Shown here one piece after another: positions 16,632 through 27,268 of a DNA stretch of 64,000 nucleotides. The stretch lies in assembly GCF_014646275.1 (NCBI RefSeq), contig NZ_BMND01000002.1, positions 372,001 to 436,000 of the forward strand, written 5' to 3'. The translations under genes and the position numbers were made by a program. A model generated the notes under the pieces. The model did no database searches, was not told the origin of the DNA, and saw only the letters and a list, made by a program, of their open reading frames with translations. The DNA comes from Streptomyces kronopolitis. GTDB lineage: Bacteria > Actinomycetota > Actinomycetes > Streptomycetales > Streptomycetaceae. How positions within the stretch are numbered: the stretch's first letter is position 1; each line of letters begins with the position of its first letter.

Positions 16632-17597
16632 ATGAGTGCATCGACGTACCCAGCCGACACCCTCAGCCTGCCCACTCCCGTCCTCTCGGTCAGTCCCGTG
16701 GTGCTGTCGGCTCCCGGCCGGGCCGTGGACCTGGAGGTGCGGGTCTCCGCCCCCGTGACCGGGAGCGACCTGCCGGTCATCCTCCTGTCGCACGGCCAGG
16801 GCCACTCGCACCACCTCTCCTCGCTGAACGGCTACGCGCCGCTCGCCAACTTCTGGGCGGCGCACGGCTTCGTCGTGCTCCAGCCCACCCATCTCAGCTC
16901 CTCGACACTGAGCCGGACCCTGGATCCGGATACCCCCGGCGCGCCCATGTACTGGCGCTCGCGGGCCGAGGACATGCAGCGCATTCTCGACCGGCTCGAC
17001 GTGATCGAGGCCGCCGTCCCGCAGCTCCTCGGACGTCTGGACCCGAGCAGGGTCGCCGTGGTCGGGCACTCGATGGGCGGGCACACCGCGAGCCTGCTGC
17101 TGGGCGCCCGGCTCACCGATCCGCACGACGGAACGGAAGCCGACCTGGCCGATCCCCGGATCAAGGCGGGTGTGCTGCTGGCCGCGCCCGGCGCAGGCGG
17201 CGACGCCCTCACCGAGCCCGTGGCCGAGAGCCTGCCGTTCCTGCGGACCACGGACTTCTCCAAGATGCTGACGCCCGCGCTCGTGGTCGTCGGCGACCAG
17301 GACGCCTCTGCCCACCTGACGGTCCGCGGCCCGGCCTGGCACGCCGACCCGTACGCCCTCTCCCCGGGCCCCAAGTCCCTGCTCACCCTCTTCGGCGCCG
17401 AGCACGGGCTCGGCGGGATCTCGGGGTACGACGTCGCCGAGACCACGGACGGCAACCCGGAGCGCGTGGCCGCGGTCCAACGACTCACCTGGTCCTACCT
17501 CCGCACCCAGCTCTACCCCGGCGACCCCGCCTGGCAGTCGGCCTGTGACGCACTGACCACGGCCGCCGAACCGCTCGGCCGGGTCGAATCCAAGTAA
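16632..17597 (+). CDS. alpha/beta hydrolase (chlorophyllase/dienelactone hydrolase-like)
   Basis: 321 residues from ATG 16632 (AAGGGA 9 bases upstream). The oxyanion strand VILLSHGQG is followed by the nucleophile elbow GHSMGGH near residue 148, an acid in VVGDQDAS and a histidine in AEHGLGG. All parts of the triad are present. No signal peptide is visible, so it acts in the cytoplasm on an unidentified ester or amide. Divergent from the TetR gene and very likely its regulatory target. Confidence 0.86.
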   Translation: MSASTYPADTLSLPTPVLSVSPVVLSAPGRAVDLEVRVSAPVTGSDLPVILLSHGQGHSHHLSSLNGYAPLANFWAAHGFVVLQPTHLSSSTLSRTLDPDTPGAPMYWRSRAEDMQRILDRLDVIEAAVPQLLGRLDPSRVAVVGHSMGGHTASLLLGARLTDPHDGTEADLADPRIKAGVLLAAPGAGGDALTEPVAESLPFLRTTDFSKMLTPALVVVGDQDASAHLTVRGPAWHADPYALSPGPKSLLTLFGAEHGLGGISGYDVAETTDGNPERVAAVQRLTWSYLRTQLYPGDPAWQSACDALTTAAEPLGRVESK

Positions 17598-17620
17598 TCG
17601 CCGCACCCCATCGAGGCTCG

Positions 17621-17688
17621 GTTCACCGCCCCGCGCTGCCCCTTGTGGTCGGCAACGGCCATGCGCCACAAGGAGCAGGGCGGTGAAC
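17621..17688. terminator. long imperfect hairpin between convergent genes
   Basis: GTTCACCGCC...CCTTGTGG (17621-17648) is complementary, with one small internal bulge, to CCACAAGG...GGCGGTGAAC (17666-17688). It sits between the hydrolase stop and the aldehyde dehydrogenase stop and could end transcription from both sides. Confidence 0.6.
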
Positions 17689-17713
17689 GTCGCCCGATGC
17701 GATACCGGCGGTA

Positions 17714-19237
17714 CTAGAAGAACCCCAACTTCTTCGCCGAGTAGCTCACCAGCAAGTTCTTCGTCTGCTGGTAATGGTCCAGCATCATCTTGTGGGTTTC
17801 CCGGCCGATGCCGGATTGCTTGTAGCCGCCGAAGGCCGCGTGGGCCGGGTAGGCGTGGTAGCAGTTGGTCCATACGCGGCCGGCCTGGATGGCGCGGCCG
17901 GCGCGGTAGGCGGTGGAGCCGTCGCGGGTCCAGACGCCCGCGCCGAGGCCGTAGAGGGTGTCGTTGGCGATGCCGATGGCGTCGTCGAAGTCGGAGAACG
18001 GGGCCACGGCGACCACCGGGCCGAAGATCTCCTCCTGGAAGACCCGCATGCCGTTGTTGCCCTCGAAGATGGTCGGCCGGACGTAGTAGCCGCCCTCCAA
18101 CTCGCCGCCCAGTTCGGCCCGGGAGCCGCCGGTCAGGATGCGGGCGCCTTCCTTCTGGCCGATGTCCAGGTAGGAGAGGATCTTCTCCAGCTGGTCGTTG
18201 GAGGCCTGGGCGCCGATCATGGTGTCGGTGTCCAGGGGGTGGCCCTGGACGATCTTCTCCGTGCGGGCCACTCCGGCCGCCAGGAAGTCGTCGTAGTGCC
18301 CGCGCTGGATCAGCGCCCGGGACGGGCAGGTGCACACCTCGCCCTGGTTGAGGGCGAACATGGTGAAGCCTTCCAGCGCCTTGTCCTGGAAGTCGTCGGC
18401 CGTCGACGAGACGTCGTCGAAGAAGATGTTGGGGCTCTTGCCGCCCAGTTCGAGCGTCACCGGCCGCAGGTGCTCGGACGCGTACTGCATGATCAGGCGG
18501 CCGGTGGTGGTCTCGCCGGTGAACGCGACCTTGGCGACCCGGGGGCTGGAGGCCAGCGGCTTGCCGGCCTCCGCGCCGAAGCCGTTGACGATGTTGACCA
18601 CGCCCGGCGGCAGCAGATCGGCGATCAGGCTCATCCAGAAGTGCACCGAGACGGGGGTCTGTTCGGCCGGCTTGAGGACCACGGCGTTGCCGGCGGCCAG
18701 TGCCGGGGCGAGCTTCCAGGTCGCCATCAGGATCGGGAAGTTCCAGGGGATGATCTGGGCGACCACCCCTAGGGGCTCGTGGAAGTGGTAGGCGACGGTG
18801 TCCTCGTCGATCTCCGAGAGGGACCCCTCCTGGGCGCGGATCGCCCCCGCGAAGTAGCGGAAGTGGTCGATGGCGAGCGGAATGTCGGCCGCCAGGGTCT
18901 CCCGTACGGGTTTGCCGTTCTCCCAGCTCTCCGCGACCGCCAGCTTCTCCAGGTTCTGCTCCATCCGGTCGGCGATCTTGTGGAGGATGCCGGCGCGTTC
19001 GGCGGCGGAGGTGCGGCCCCAGCCGGGCGCGGCCGCGTGGGCGGCGTCCAGGGCGCGCTCGACGTCCTCGGCCGTGCCCCGCGCGACCTCGGTGAACGGC
19101 TGTCCGCTGACCGGCGTCGGATTCTCGAAGTACCGGCCCAGCGCCGGCGCGACGAACTCGCCGCCGATCCAGTGGTCGTAGCGGGGCAGATAGCTCATGA
19201 CGGCGTCGGCGGAACCCGGGCTGGCGTAACGGGCCAT
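17714..19237 (-). CDS. NAD-dependent aldehyde dehydrogenase (ExaC/AcoD type)
   Basis: 507 residues, full family length. The segment [19 protein letters not shown], the glutamate in LELGGKSPN and the catalytic cysteine in [13 protein letters not shown] are intact. Such enzymes oxidise acetaldehyde and similar aldehydes to acids. ATG 19237 has GGGAGG 7 bases upstream. The GAF-domain regulator gene begins upstream on the same strand and ends 67 bases before this start, an arrangement typical of alcohol or acetoin catabolism control. Confidence 0.94.
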   Translation of the reverse strand: MARYASPGSADAVMSYLPRYDHWIGGEFVAPALGRYFENPTPVSGQPFTEVARGTAEDVERALDAAHAAAPGWGRTSAAERAGILHKIADRMEQNLEKLAVAESWENGKPVRETLAADIPLAIDHFRYFAGAIRAQEGSLSEIDEDTVAYHFHEPLGVVAQIIPWNFPILMATWKLAPALAAGNAVVLKPAEQTPVSVHFWMSLIADLLPPGVVNIVNGFGAEAGKPLASSPRVAKVAFTGETTTGRLIMQYASEHLRPVTLELGGKSPNIFFDDVSSTADDFQDKALEGFTMFALNQGEVCTCPSRALIQRGHYDDFLAAGVARTEKIVQGHPLDTDTMIGAQASNDQLEKILSYLDIGQKEGARILTGGSRAELGGELEGGYYVRPTIFEGNNGMRVFQEEIFGPVVAVAPFSDFDDAIGIANDTLYGLGAGVWTRDGSTAYRAGRAIQAGRVWTNCYHAYPAHAAFGGYKQSGIGRETHKMMLDHYQQTKNLLVSYSAKKLGFF

Positions 19238-19304
19238 GGGGCGGCCTCCCAATCGCTCTCGGCGCGGTGCCCGCCACTCCCGTGCGACGGGCGATGCGCG
19301 CAGG

Positions 19305-20630
19305 CTACGGCCGCGGAGGTTGCGGGAAGGTTGCGACGCGCGAGGGGGCGGGGGCGGGCGCCGTACCGGCCCGGGAGGCGCCCGTCAGGCCGTAGGCGGC
19401 GCGCAGCCGGTCGGCGGTGGCCATCGGCGCGGTGCGGGCGGGGGAGCGCTCCGGCAGGGCGTCCACCAGGGCCTCCCAGATCACCAGGTCGTCCTCGCCC
19501 CAGGGCGTGCGCGACCATTCGCGGAGCAGCGCGGGGTCGTGCGCGCCGAGGAGCGCGCACCGGGTGCGGTCCTCCAGGGCGCCGCGCAGCCGCTGGACGC
19601 CCGGTGCCTCCGACAGCGGCAGCAGCGGACCGCGGTAGGCGGCCAGCGCGGCGTGCGGATCGCCGGCCGCCAGCGCCTCCTCGACCGTGCGCACATCGGT
19701 CTCCACGGGCCGGCTGAGCCGGTACGGACGGGAGTGGAGCAGGGTGCCGACGAGCTGCCGCAGCCGGGACAGCTCGGCCCGCAGCGTCACCGGGCGCCGC
19801 TCGCGCTCGCCGTAGAGCAGCACCGAGAGCTGATCACCCGTGAGCCCCTCGGGGTGCCCGGCCAGCAGCACCATGATTTCGCTGTGCCGCCGCCCGAGCC
19901 GGCAGCGCTCACCGTCGACGACCAGCAGCGCCTCGTCCCGGCCGAGCGCCGACAGGCACACCCCCCACTCCGGTACGCCCGCGGCGAGATGGGCCTCCGC
20001 GGCGCGCGCGGTGGCCTGCACCAGGGCCAGGCTGTGCGGGCTCGCCAGATGGTCGCCGCCGGTGATGTCCACGGCGCCCAGCAGCCGCCCGGTACGCGGA
20101 TCGTGCAGCGGGGCGGCGGCACACGTCCAGCGCTGCACCTGCCGGTTGTAGTGCTCGGCGGCGAAGATCTGCACGGCGTGATCGGCGGCGAGGGCGGTGC
20201 CCGGGGCGTTGGTGCCGGCATGCCGCTCGTCCCAGCGGGCGCCGACGACGAAGTTCATCCGCTCGGCGCTGCGCCGTACCCCGCGGTGCCCCTCCACCCA
20301 CAGCAGCCGCCCCTGCGGATCGCAGACGGCCAGCAGATGGGCGCCGTCCTGCGCGAAGCTGCCCAGCAGCTCGCGGAAGACGGGCATGGCGCGGGCGAGC
20401 GGATGCCCGTCCCGGTAGGCGCCGAGCGCGGACTCGTCCAGCTCGATGGGTGCGGTGCCGTCCGCCGCGGCCCGGGCGTCGGCCGAGCGGCGCCAGGAGT
20501 CGGCGACCACTTGGCGTACCGGCGGTGCGACGGTCCCGTCGGCCAGGAAGGCCGCATGGGCCCGGCGCACCGTGCGGGTGCGCTCCACCGGGTCGGCACC
20601 GGCCTCCATCGCAAGCCAGGGGTTGACCAC
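19305..20630 (-). CDS. GAF-domain transcriptional regulator (AcoR-like, no AAA domain)
   Basis: 441 residues from GTG 20630 (GAAGAGG 6-7 bases upstream; the frame is open further). An N-terminal region with [15 protein letters not shown] and a GAF sensor domain (about 110-260, including [10 protein letters not shown] and the [18 protein letters not shown] stretch) match activators of the AcoR group. The sigma-54-interacting AAA domain of AcoR is missing, fitting a lineage without sigma-54. In its place a winged-helix-like region (about 275-350, [25 protein letters not shown]) probably binds DNA. Likely controls the aldehyde dehydrogenase downstream. Confidence 0.82.
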   Translation of the reverse strand: MVNPWLAMEAGADPVERTRTVRRAHAAFLADGTVAPPVRQVVADSWRRSADARAAADGTAPIELDESALGAYRDGHPLARAMPVFRELLGSFAQDGAHLLAVCDPQGRLLWVEGHRGVRRSAERMNFVVGARWDERHAGTNAPGTALAADHAVQIFAAEHYNRQVQRWTCAAAPLHDPRTGRLLGAVDITGGDHLASPHSLALVQATARAAEAHLAAGVPEWGVCLSALGRDEALLVVDGERCRLGRRHSEIMVLLAGHPEGLTGDQLSVLLYGERERRPVTLRAELSRLRQLVGTLLHSRPYRLSRPVETDVRTVEEALAAGDPHAALAAYRGPLLPLSEAPGVQRLRGALEDRTRCALLGAHDPALLREWSRTPWGEDDLVIWEALVDALPERSPARTAPMATADRLRAAYGLTGASRAGTAPAPAPSRVATFPQPPRP

Positions 20631-20756
20631 GTGACACCTCTTCGCTACGGCTCCGGCCCTTGGGGCGATGGTGCTCGTACCGGGCGGAGCCGTAAACCCC
20701 GCGGGGGCGCACGACGGGCTCCCGCGCCGCCCCATCGGGGGATTGCCATACGGCGA

Positions 20757-20785
20757 ACGGGCGGGAGAGGCCGCCTCCCGCCCGT
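20757..20785 (-). terminator. hairpin terminator after the chitinase gene
   Basis: An 11-bp perfect stem (ACGGGCGGGAG with CTCCCGCCCGT) around a 7-base loop begins 17 bases beyond the chitinase stop. It separates the chitinase transcript from the GAF regulator gene on the same strand. Confidence 0.7.
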
Positions 20786-20801
20786 CCGCCGCGTTCCCGC
20801 G

Positions 20802-22109
<1,308 letters not shown>

Positions 22110-22200
22110 GTCGTGTCTCCTCGAGGGGCGAGGGATGGTGCCTGACCTGACCTGCGTTCCGAATTGGCATGAACGCGTAGAACGTTGCAGCAGAAGGTAG

Positions 22201-22236
22201 AAGGACTAGACCACTGCGTCAATGGTTCGGACCAAT
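22201..22236 (-). promoter_or_regulatory. tandem DasR-responsive element (dre)-like sites
   Basis: Read on the minus strand, 22201-22215 gives AGTGGTCTAGTCCTT, close to the known dre consensus built on TGGTCTAGACCA. A second palindromic site, TGGTTCGGACCA within 22222-22236, matches the 12-base core at nine positions. The two lie side by side upstream of the chitinase start, where chitinase promoters in Streptomyces carry DasR sites or the older chitinase direct repeats. Confidence 0.65.
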
Positions 22237-22455
22237 TTCCCGCCCGGTGGAGGCCGGGGCCTGATCTCCACGGTCCGTGATGATCAACCCGTGACGCGGG
22301 GCCGCCGATCGGGCATACTCCTAGCGCCACCGTCGCAGGTCATCGCCTTCCGAGACCCGGAAAGCGATCATCGGACCGGCATTATGGAAACCGGCGCCGC
22401 CGCCCACCCCGCGCAGCGTGCCGCCGCAGCGCCCGACAGGGAGGAGAGCGCCGCC

Positions 22456-23628
22456 ATGACCGAGTACGGCCCCCAGCCGGTGGACCGCAGGTTGCCCACG
22501 GAGGAAGCCCGCGATCTGCTGACGCTCGTACGCGAGCTCGCCGAGCGCGAGATCAGGCCCACGGCGGGCGAGGAAGAGGAGGCCGGGCGCTTCCCGCGCG
22601 AGACCTTCACCCTGCTGTCCCGATCCGGTCTGCTCTCGCTCCCCTACGACGAGGAATTCGGCGGCGGCGGCCAGCCCTACGAGGTCTACCTCCAGGTCGT
22701 GGAGGAACTCGCCGCCGCCCGGCTCACCGTCGGCCTCGGCGTCAGCGTGCACACCCTCGCCTGCCACGCGCTCGCCGGATTCGGCACCAAGGAGCAGCGC
22801 GCCGAACACCTTCCGGACATGCTCGGCGGCGGCCTCCTCGGCGCGTACTGCCTCTCCGAGCCTTCCTCGGGCTCCGACGCCGCGTCCCTGACCACCCGGG
22901 CCACCCGTGACGGCGACGCCTGGACGCTGGAGGGCACCAAGGCCTGGACCACCCACGGCGGCGTGGCCGACTTCTACACCGTCCTGGCCCGCACCGGCGG
23001 CAGCGGCGCCCACGGCATCACCGCCTTCCTGGTACCCGGCGACGCCGAGGGCCTGAGTGCCGCCGCCCCCGAGCGCAAGATGGGCATGAAGGGCTCCCCG
23101 ACGGCCCAGCTGCACTTCGACGCCGTCCGGATCCCCGACGCCCGCCGCCTCGGGGACGAGGGCCAGGGCTTCGCCATCGCGCTGTCCGCCCTGGACTCGG
23201 GGCGCCTGGGCATCGCGGCCTGCGCCGTCGGCGTCGCCCAGGCGGCGCTGGACGAGGCGCTCGCCTACACCGCCGAACGGCAGCAATTCGGCCGCCCGAT
23301 CCTGGACTTCCAGGGCCTGCGGTTCATGCTCGCCGACATGGCCACCCAGATCGAGGCCGGCCGCGCGCTCTACCTCACCGCCGCCCGGCTGCGCGACGCC
23401 GGCCTGCCGTTCTCCAAGGAGGCGGCGATGGCCAAGCTGTTCTGCACGGACACCGCGATGCGGGTGACCACCGACGCCGTCCAGCTCCTCGGCGGCTACG
23501 GCTACACCCTCGACTTCCCGGCCGAACGCTATATGCGCGAGGCCAAGGTCCTGCAGATCGTCGAGGGCACCAACCAGATCCAGCGCATGGTCATCGCCCG
23601 CCATCTCGCGGGCCCCGAAACGCGCTGA
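22456..23628 (+). CDS. acyl-CoA dehydrogenase
   Basis: 390 residues, normal length. FAD-dependent enzyme that introduces the alpha,beta double bond in acyl-CoA. Both family signatures are seen: AYCLSEPSSGSDAAS for flavin and substrate, and QLLGGYGYTLDFPAERYMREAK near the C-terminus. IVEGTNQIQ carries the catalytic glutamate in the position used by short/medium-chain enzymes. ATG 22456 with GGAGGAG upstream. Divergent from the chitinase. It stands alone, with a terminator 13 bases after the stop, so the specific acyl chain cannot be inferred from context. Confidence 0.93.
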   Translation: MTEYGPQPVDRRLPTEEARDLLTLVRELAEREIRPTAGEEEEAGRFPRETFTLLSRSGLLSLPYDEEFGGGGQPYEVYLQVVEELAAARLTVGLGVSVHTLACHALAGFGTKEQRAEHLPDMLGGGLLGAYCLSEPSSGSDAASLTTRATRDGDAWTLEGTKAWTTHGGVADFYTVLARTGGSGAHGITAFLVPGDAEGLSAAAPERKMGMKGSPTAQLHFDAVRIPDARRLGDEGQGFAIALSALDSGRLGIAACAVGVAQAALDEALAYTAERQQFGRPILDFQGLRFMLADMATQIEAGRALYLTAARLRDAGLPFSKEAAMAKLFCTDTAMRVTTDAVQLLGGYGYTLDFPAERYMREAKVLQIVEGTNQIQRMVIARHLAGPETR

Positions 23629-23640
23629 GCGGCAGCGGTA

Positions 23641-23674
23641 GAGCGGGCCGGGGCGAGATGCCCCCGGCCCGCTC
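23641..23674 (+). terminator. strong hairpin after acyl-CoA dehydrogenase
   Basis: A 13-bp stem, GAGCGGGCCGGGG with CCCCGGCCCGCTC, closes a short loop and starts 13 bases after the stop codon. Confidence 0.8.
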
Positions 23675-23853
23675 CGCCGCGTTCTGGTCCCCGGCTCTCC
23701 CCGCGACCGGCCGACGGCGGCGAGCCGTGCAAACGGCCCCTCGCCGCCCTGTAGGGGCCTGGCCGTCCGGCGGAAGCTGACGTACCGTCAACTCCCGCCG
23801 TAGGGGCGGCTCTTCCTGCGGCGCAACGCCGACCGCGCGCCCAGGAGGAGACC

Positions 23854-24990
23854 GTGCCCGACCGCCCGATCGCGCTCGACGAGTACCCGATCCACCAGGT
23901 CCCGCTGTCCATGCGGCATGTCGCCACCGGTGACCGCAACGCCTACGACCGCTGCATCTTCCACGTCATGGACCACTCCGGCCGCGCCCTGCTGATCGCC
24001 GGCCTCGGGGTCTATCCCAACACCGGTGTCATCGACGCCTACGCCACCCTCCGCCTCGGCGACCGGCTGCACGCCGTCCGCGCCTCCGACGCGCTCACCG
24101 ACGACCGCATGGCCCTCACCGTCGGCCCGCTCACCGTCACCGTCGAGGAGCCCCTCAGCCGGCTGCGGCTGACCTGCGCCGCGGACCCCGGCGACCCGGA
24201 CGGCCTGGCGTACGACCTGACCTGGCACGCGGCGTTCCCGGCCAGCTGGGAGCCGCACCACACCCAGTACCGCGGCGACCGGCTGACGCTCGAAGGTCGG
24301 CGGTTCGTCCAGGCCGGCACCTGTACCGGGCGCATCCGCGCCGCGGGTCGGGAACTCGCCGTCACGGCGGGGGAGTGGACCGGCACCCGTGACCGCAGCT
24401 GGGGCGTCCGCCCGATACCGGGCGAGGACGCCGGGCGGGCCGCCGAGGAGCTGCGGCCCGAGGGCTTCCACTGGCTCTGGTGCCCGGTGCGCTTCGACGA
24501 CCGCTTCGTGATGGTCATCGTCCAGGAGGACGCCGACGGCCACCGCACCCTGAACGAGGCCGTCTCGGTCCGCCGCGACGGCGCCCACGACGTCCAACTC
24601 GGCTGGCCGCACACGGACATCACCTACCGCCCCGGCACCCGCCACCCCGAACGCGCAGTCCTCCACCTCACCGCCCCCGACCGCACGCCCCTCGACCTCA
24701 CCGCCGAGATCCTCACCTACTCGCCCCTCGCGGTGGGCGCGGGCTACCCTCCCGCCGACGACTGGCAGCACGGCACCTGGCGCGGCCGCGGCTGGACCGA
24801 CCGCCGCAGCTACGACCTCTCCGACCCGGCGGCCCACCCGCTCGCCGCCTACGGCGTCACCGACCACGCGGCCCGCTTCACCCTGGACGGCCGGACCGGG
24901 TACGGCATCTTCGAGCACGGCAGCTTCGGCCGCCACGACCCGAGCGGATTCACCGGTCTTGACTCCGTCGCGGGGGAGGACGGCCGATGA
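23854..24990 (+). CDS. conserved hypothetical protein, CrtC/AttH lipocalin-like
   Basis: 378 residues. The all-beta sequence with repeated W and R motifs (THSW-like DRSWGVRPI, FHWLWCPVRFDDRFVMVI, and a late YGIFEHGSFGRH) resembles the two-barrel lipocalin-like proteins related to CrtC (hydroxyneurosporene synthase) and AttH. The enzymatic role is unproven; no carotenoid genes are nearby. GTG start behind AGGAGGAGA. Its last four bases overlap the ATG of the phosphotransferase-like gene (ATGA), so the two are translationally coupled and probably act on the same molecule. Confidence 0.7.
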   Translation: MPDRPIALDEYPIHQVPLSMRHVATGDRNAYDRCIFHVMDHSGRALLIAGLGVYPNTGVIDAYATLRLGDRLHAVRASDALTDDRMALTVGPLTVTVEEPLSRLRLTCAADPGDPDGLAYDLTWHAAFPASWEPHHTQYRGDRLTLEGRRFVQAGTCTGRIRAAGRELAVTAGEWTGTRDRSWGVRPIPGEDAGRAAEELRPEGFHWLWCPVRFDDRFVMVIVQEDADGHRTLNEAVSVRRDGAHDVQLGWPHTDITYRPGTRHPERAVLHLTAPDRTPLDLTAEILTYSPLAVGAGYPPADDWQHGTWRGRGWTDRRSYDLSDPAAHPLAAYGVTDHAARFTLDGRTGYGIFEHGSFGRHDPSGFTGLDSVAGEDGR

Positions 24991-26108
24991 CGGACCACCC
25001 GCGCCCCGGAGACCGCACAGCGGACGCCCGGCGCCCCCGCACCACCACCCGCGACCCCGAGCTGCTCGCCCGCCGCCTCACCGCCTGGCTCGGCACCCGG
25101 CTCCCCGGGGCCCGCGCCCACGGCGCGACCGTCCCGGACGCCAACGGGATGTCCAGCGAAACCCTGCTCTTCGACATCGACCACCCCGACCCGCCGGAGG
25201 CCGCCTGCGCGCTGCGGCTGGCCGCCGACCCCGCCGCGTACTGCGTCTTCCCCCGGTACGACATGGCGCGGCAGTACCGCACCATGCGGCTGGTCGCCGC
25301 CCGCACCGACGTCCCGGTGCCCCGCACCCTGTGGCTGGAGGAGGATCCGGCGCACCTCGGCGCCCCGTTCTTCGTCATGTCGCGCGCCGCCGGCCGCGTC
25401 CCGCCGGACGTCATGCCCTATACGTACGAGGGGAATTGGCTGCACGGCGCCACCGACGCCGAGCGCGACCGACTGGAAGCCGACAGCGTCGCGGTCCTCG
25501 CCCGGCTGCACGGGCAAGTCCCTCTCGCCGAGGCCGAGTTCCTCGCTATCCCTGGCACGGGAAGCGCCCTGAGCCGCCATGTCGAGGCCCAACGCGCCTA
25601 CTACTCCTGGGTGGTGGACGGCCGCCCGCGCTCCCCGCTGATCGAGCGCGGCTTCGCCTGGCTCGCCGACCACTGGCCGCCGGATCCCGGTGAGACCGTA
25701 CTGAGCTGGGGAGATGCCCGGATCGGCAATATCGTCTACGACGGCTTCGCGCCGGCCGCCGTCCTCGACTGGGAAATGGCCGCGCTGGGCCCCCGCGAAC
25801 TCGACCTGGGCTGGATGGTCTACCTCCACCGCTTCTTCCAGGACCTGGCCGAGGGGAGCGGTCAGCCAGGACTGCCCGGCTTCCTGCGCCGGGACCGCGT
25901 CGAGAGCCGCTACGCCCGGCTCACCGGGCACCCGCCCCGTGACATGGAGTTCCACACCCTCTACGCGGCCCTGCGGCACGCCATCGTCATGCTGCGCGTG
26001 GCCTACCGCCGGATCCACTTCGGCGAGGCGCCGGCCCCGGCCGACGCCGATGCGCTGATCCTCCACCGGGACACCCTGGAGGCGATGCTCGCGGGCCGCT
26101 ACTGGTGA
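24987..26108 (+). CDS. aminoglycoside-phosphotransferase-fold kinase (ACAD10-like)
   Basis: 373 residues. The fold is recognised by LRLAADP and MRLVAARTDVPVP in the N-lobe, a Brenner-type loop LSWGDARIGNIVYD (catalytic aspartate in GDARIGN, with W in place of the usual H), and VLDWEMAALGPRELDLGW with the metal-binding aspartate. Close relatives are fused to or encoded with acyl-CoA dehydrogenases (ACAD10/11), where they phosphorylate 4-hydroxyacyl-CoAs. An acyl-CoA dehydrogenase gene two loci upstream fits such a role. An unknown antibiotic or lipid alcohol is also possible. Confidence 0.82.
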   Translation: MTDHPRPGDRTADARRPRTTTRDPELLARRLTAWLGTRLPGARAHGATVPDANGMSSETLLFDIDHPDPPEAACALRLAADPAAYCVFPRYDMARQYRTMRLVAARTDVPVPRTLWLEEDPAHLGAPFFVMSRAAGRVPPDVMPYTYEGNWLHGATDAERDRLEADSVAVLARLHGQVPLAEAEFLAIPGTGSALSRHVEAQRAYYSWVVDGRPRSPLIERGFAWLADHWPPDPGETVLSWGDARIGNIVYDGFAPAAVLDWEMAALGPRELDLGWMVYLHRFFQDLAEGSGQPGLPGFLRRDRVESRYARLTGHPPRDMEFHTLYAALRHAIVMLRVAYRRIHFGEAPAPADADALILHRDTLEAMLAGRYW

Positions 26109-26145
26109 GGCCGGAGCGCCCGTGCGCACGGGCGCGGAGCGGCCC

Positions 26146-26553
26146 TCAGCCGCGCGGACGCATCCGCGGCACCCGGGCCGGCCGGGTGCCGGGCCCGCCG
26201 ACGTGCGAGAACGGCTGGCGGCGCCAGTCCAGGCCGGCCGGCAGGGTCAGCAGCACGGCCGCGTCCTGCTCCTGGGTGTCGAGGGCGTCCTCGGTCTCCG
26301 GGGCCTCGGACACCGCCCGGCCGGAGCCCTGGCACACCGTCAGGCCGAACGGGTTCCACGGCGAGGGGCACCGGGCGTGCTCCGGGAGGACGTCCTCGTC
26401 CGCCAGCAGCGCGATCGGCTGCCGGCAGTCGGGGCAGGTCACGCGGTAGATCTCATAGGTGTCGAACGGGTCGTCCACGCCACCGGTGCCGGGACTGTCG
26501 TCCTCCTGGGCGCCGGTGTTCGCGGCAGCGGAGTCCTGCTGAAGACGTCGCAT
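26146..26553 (-). CDS. small zinc-ribbon-like hypothetical protein
   Basis: 135 residues from ATG 26553, which is better spaced from GAGGGG than the ATG at 26562. An acidic N-terminus leads to YRVTCPDCRQPIALL and later HARCPSPWNP and LTVCQGSG, so CxxC plus two further cysteines could bind zinc. Not recognised beyond being a common type of Streptomyces protein. Convergent with the kinase gene and divergent from the Lrp regulator, with 218 bases between. Confidence 0.6.
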   Translation of the reverse strand: MRRLQQDSAAANTGAQEDDSPGTGGVDDPFDTYEIYRVTCPDCRQPIALLADEDVLPEHARCPSPWNPFGLTVCQGSGRAVSEAPETEDALDTQEQDAAVLLTLPAGLDWRRQPFSHVGGPGTRPARVPRMRPRG

Positions 26554-26771
26554 GCTGTCCATCCCCCTCGGGTGGGCCGATCGGATCGCTGACTTCCTGT
26601 GACGGGCGGTCCTGGCCACCACCAGCAATTCCCTCCATGCCCCGCGCATAATCGCGGGCGTCCGGCGGACACCGGTTCACCCGTGTGGCATTGGTCACAC
26701 AACCGGGCGCACGGGTGCTCACGAGCCGGCGCGCAGTGCGCATTCGCGCCCGCGCACAGTAGGTTGAACGG

Positions 26772-27212
26772 GTGGAGGAGTTGGACCGACAAATCGTGGA
26801 TCTGCTCGTCAAGGACGGGCGGATGAGCTACACCGACCTGGGCAAGGCCACCGGCCTGTCCACCTCGGCGGTGCACCAGCGGGTGCGCCGCCTGGAACAG
26901 CGCGGTGTCATCCGGGGCTATGCCGCCATCGTGGACCCCGAAGCCGTGGGCCTGCCGCTCACCGCCTTCATCTCGGTCAAGCCCTTCGACCCCAGCGCGC
27001 CGGACGACATCGCCGACCGCCTCGCCGAGGTCCCCGAGCTGGAGGCCTGCCACAGCGTCGCCGGCGACGAGAACTACATCCTCAAGGTCCGGGTGGCCAC
27101 CCCGCTGGAGCTGGAGCACCTGCTCACCCGCATCCGCACCCTGGCCGGCGTCTCCACCCGCACCACCGTCGTGCTCTCCACCCCCTACGAGGCCCGCCCG
27201 CCGCGCATCTGA
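26772..27212 (+). CDS. Lrp/AsnC family transcriptional regulator
   Basis: 146 residues from GTG 26772. The winged helix-turn-helix is at residues 3-60 (LDRQIVDLLVKDGRMSYTDLGKATGLS, read in part). The RAM ligand-binding domain follows (VGLPLTAFISVKP, then ACHSVAGDENYILKVRV, which contains the conserved GDxDY-like motif as GDENY). Such octameric regulators sense amino acids. The amidohydrolase gene starts 56 bases downstream on the same strand and could be part of its regulon. Confidence 0.93.
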   Translation: MEELDRQIVDLLVKDGRMSYTDLGKATGLSTSAVHQRVRRLEQRGVIRGYAAIVDPEAVGLPLTAFISVKPFDPSAPDDIADRLAEVPELEACHSVAGDENYILKVRVATPLELEHLLTRIRTLAGVSTRTTVVLSTPYEARPPRI

Positions 27213-27268
27213 CCGTTGATCGCCCCCCGCGTGCGATCCGGTCCCGCGCAGGGGCCAAACTGTCCGGT

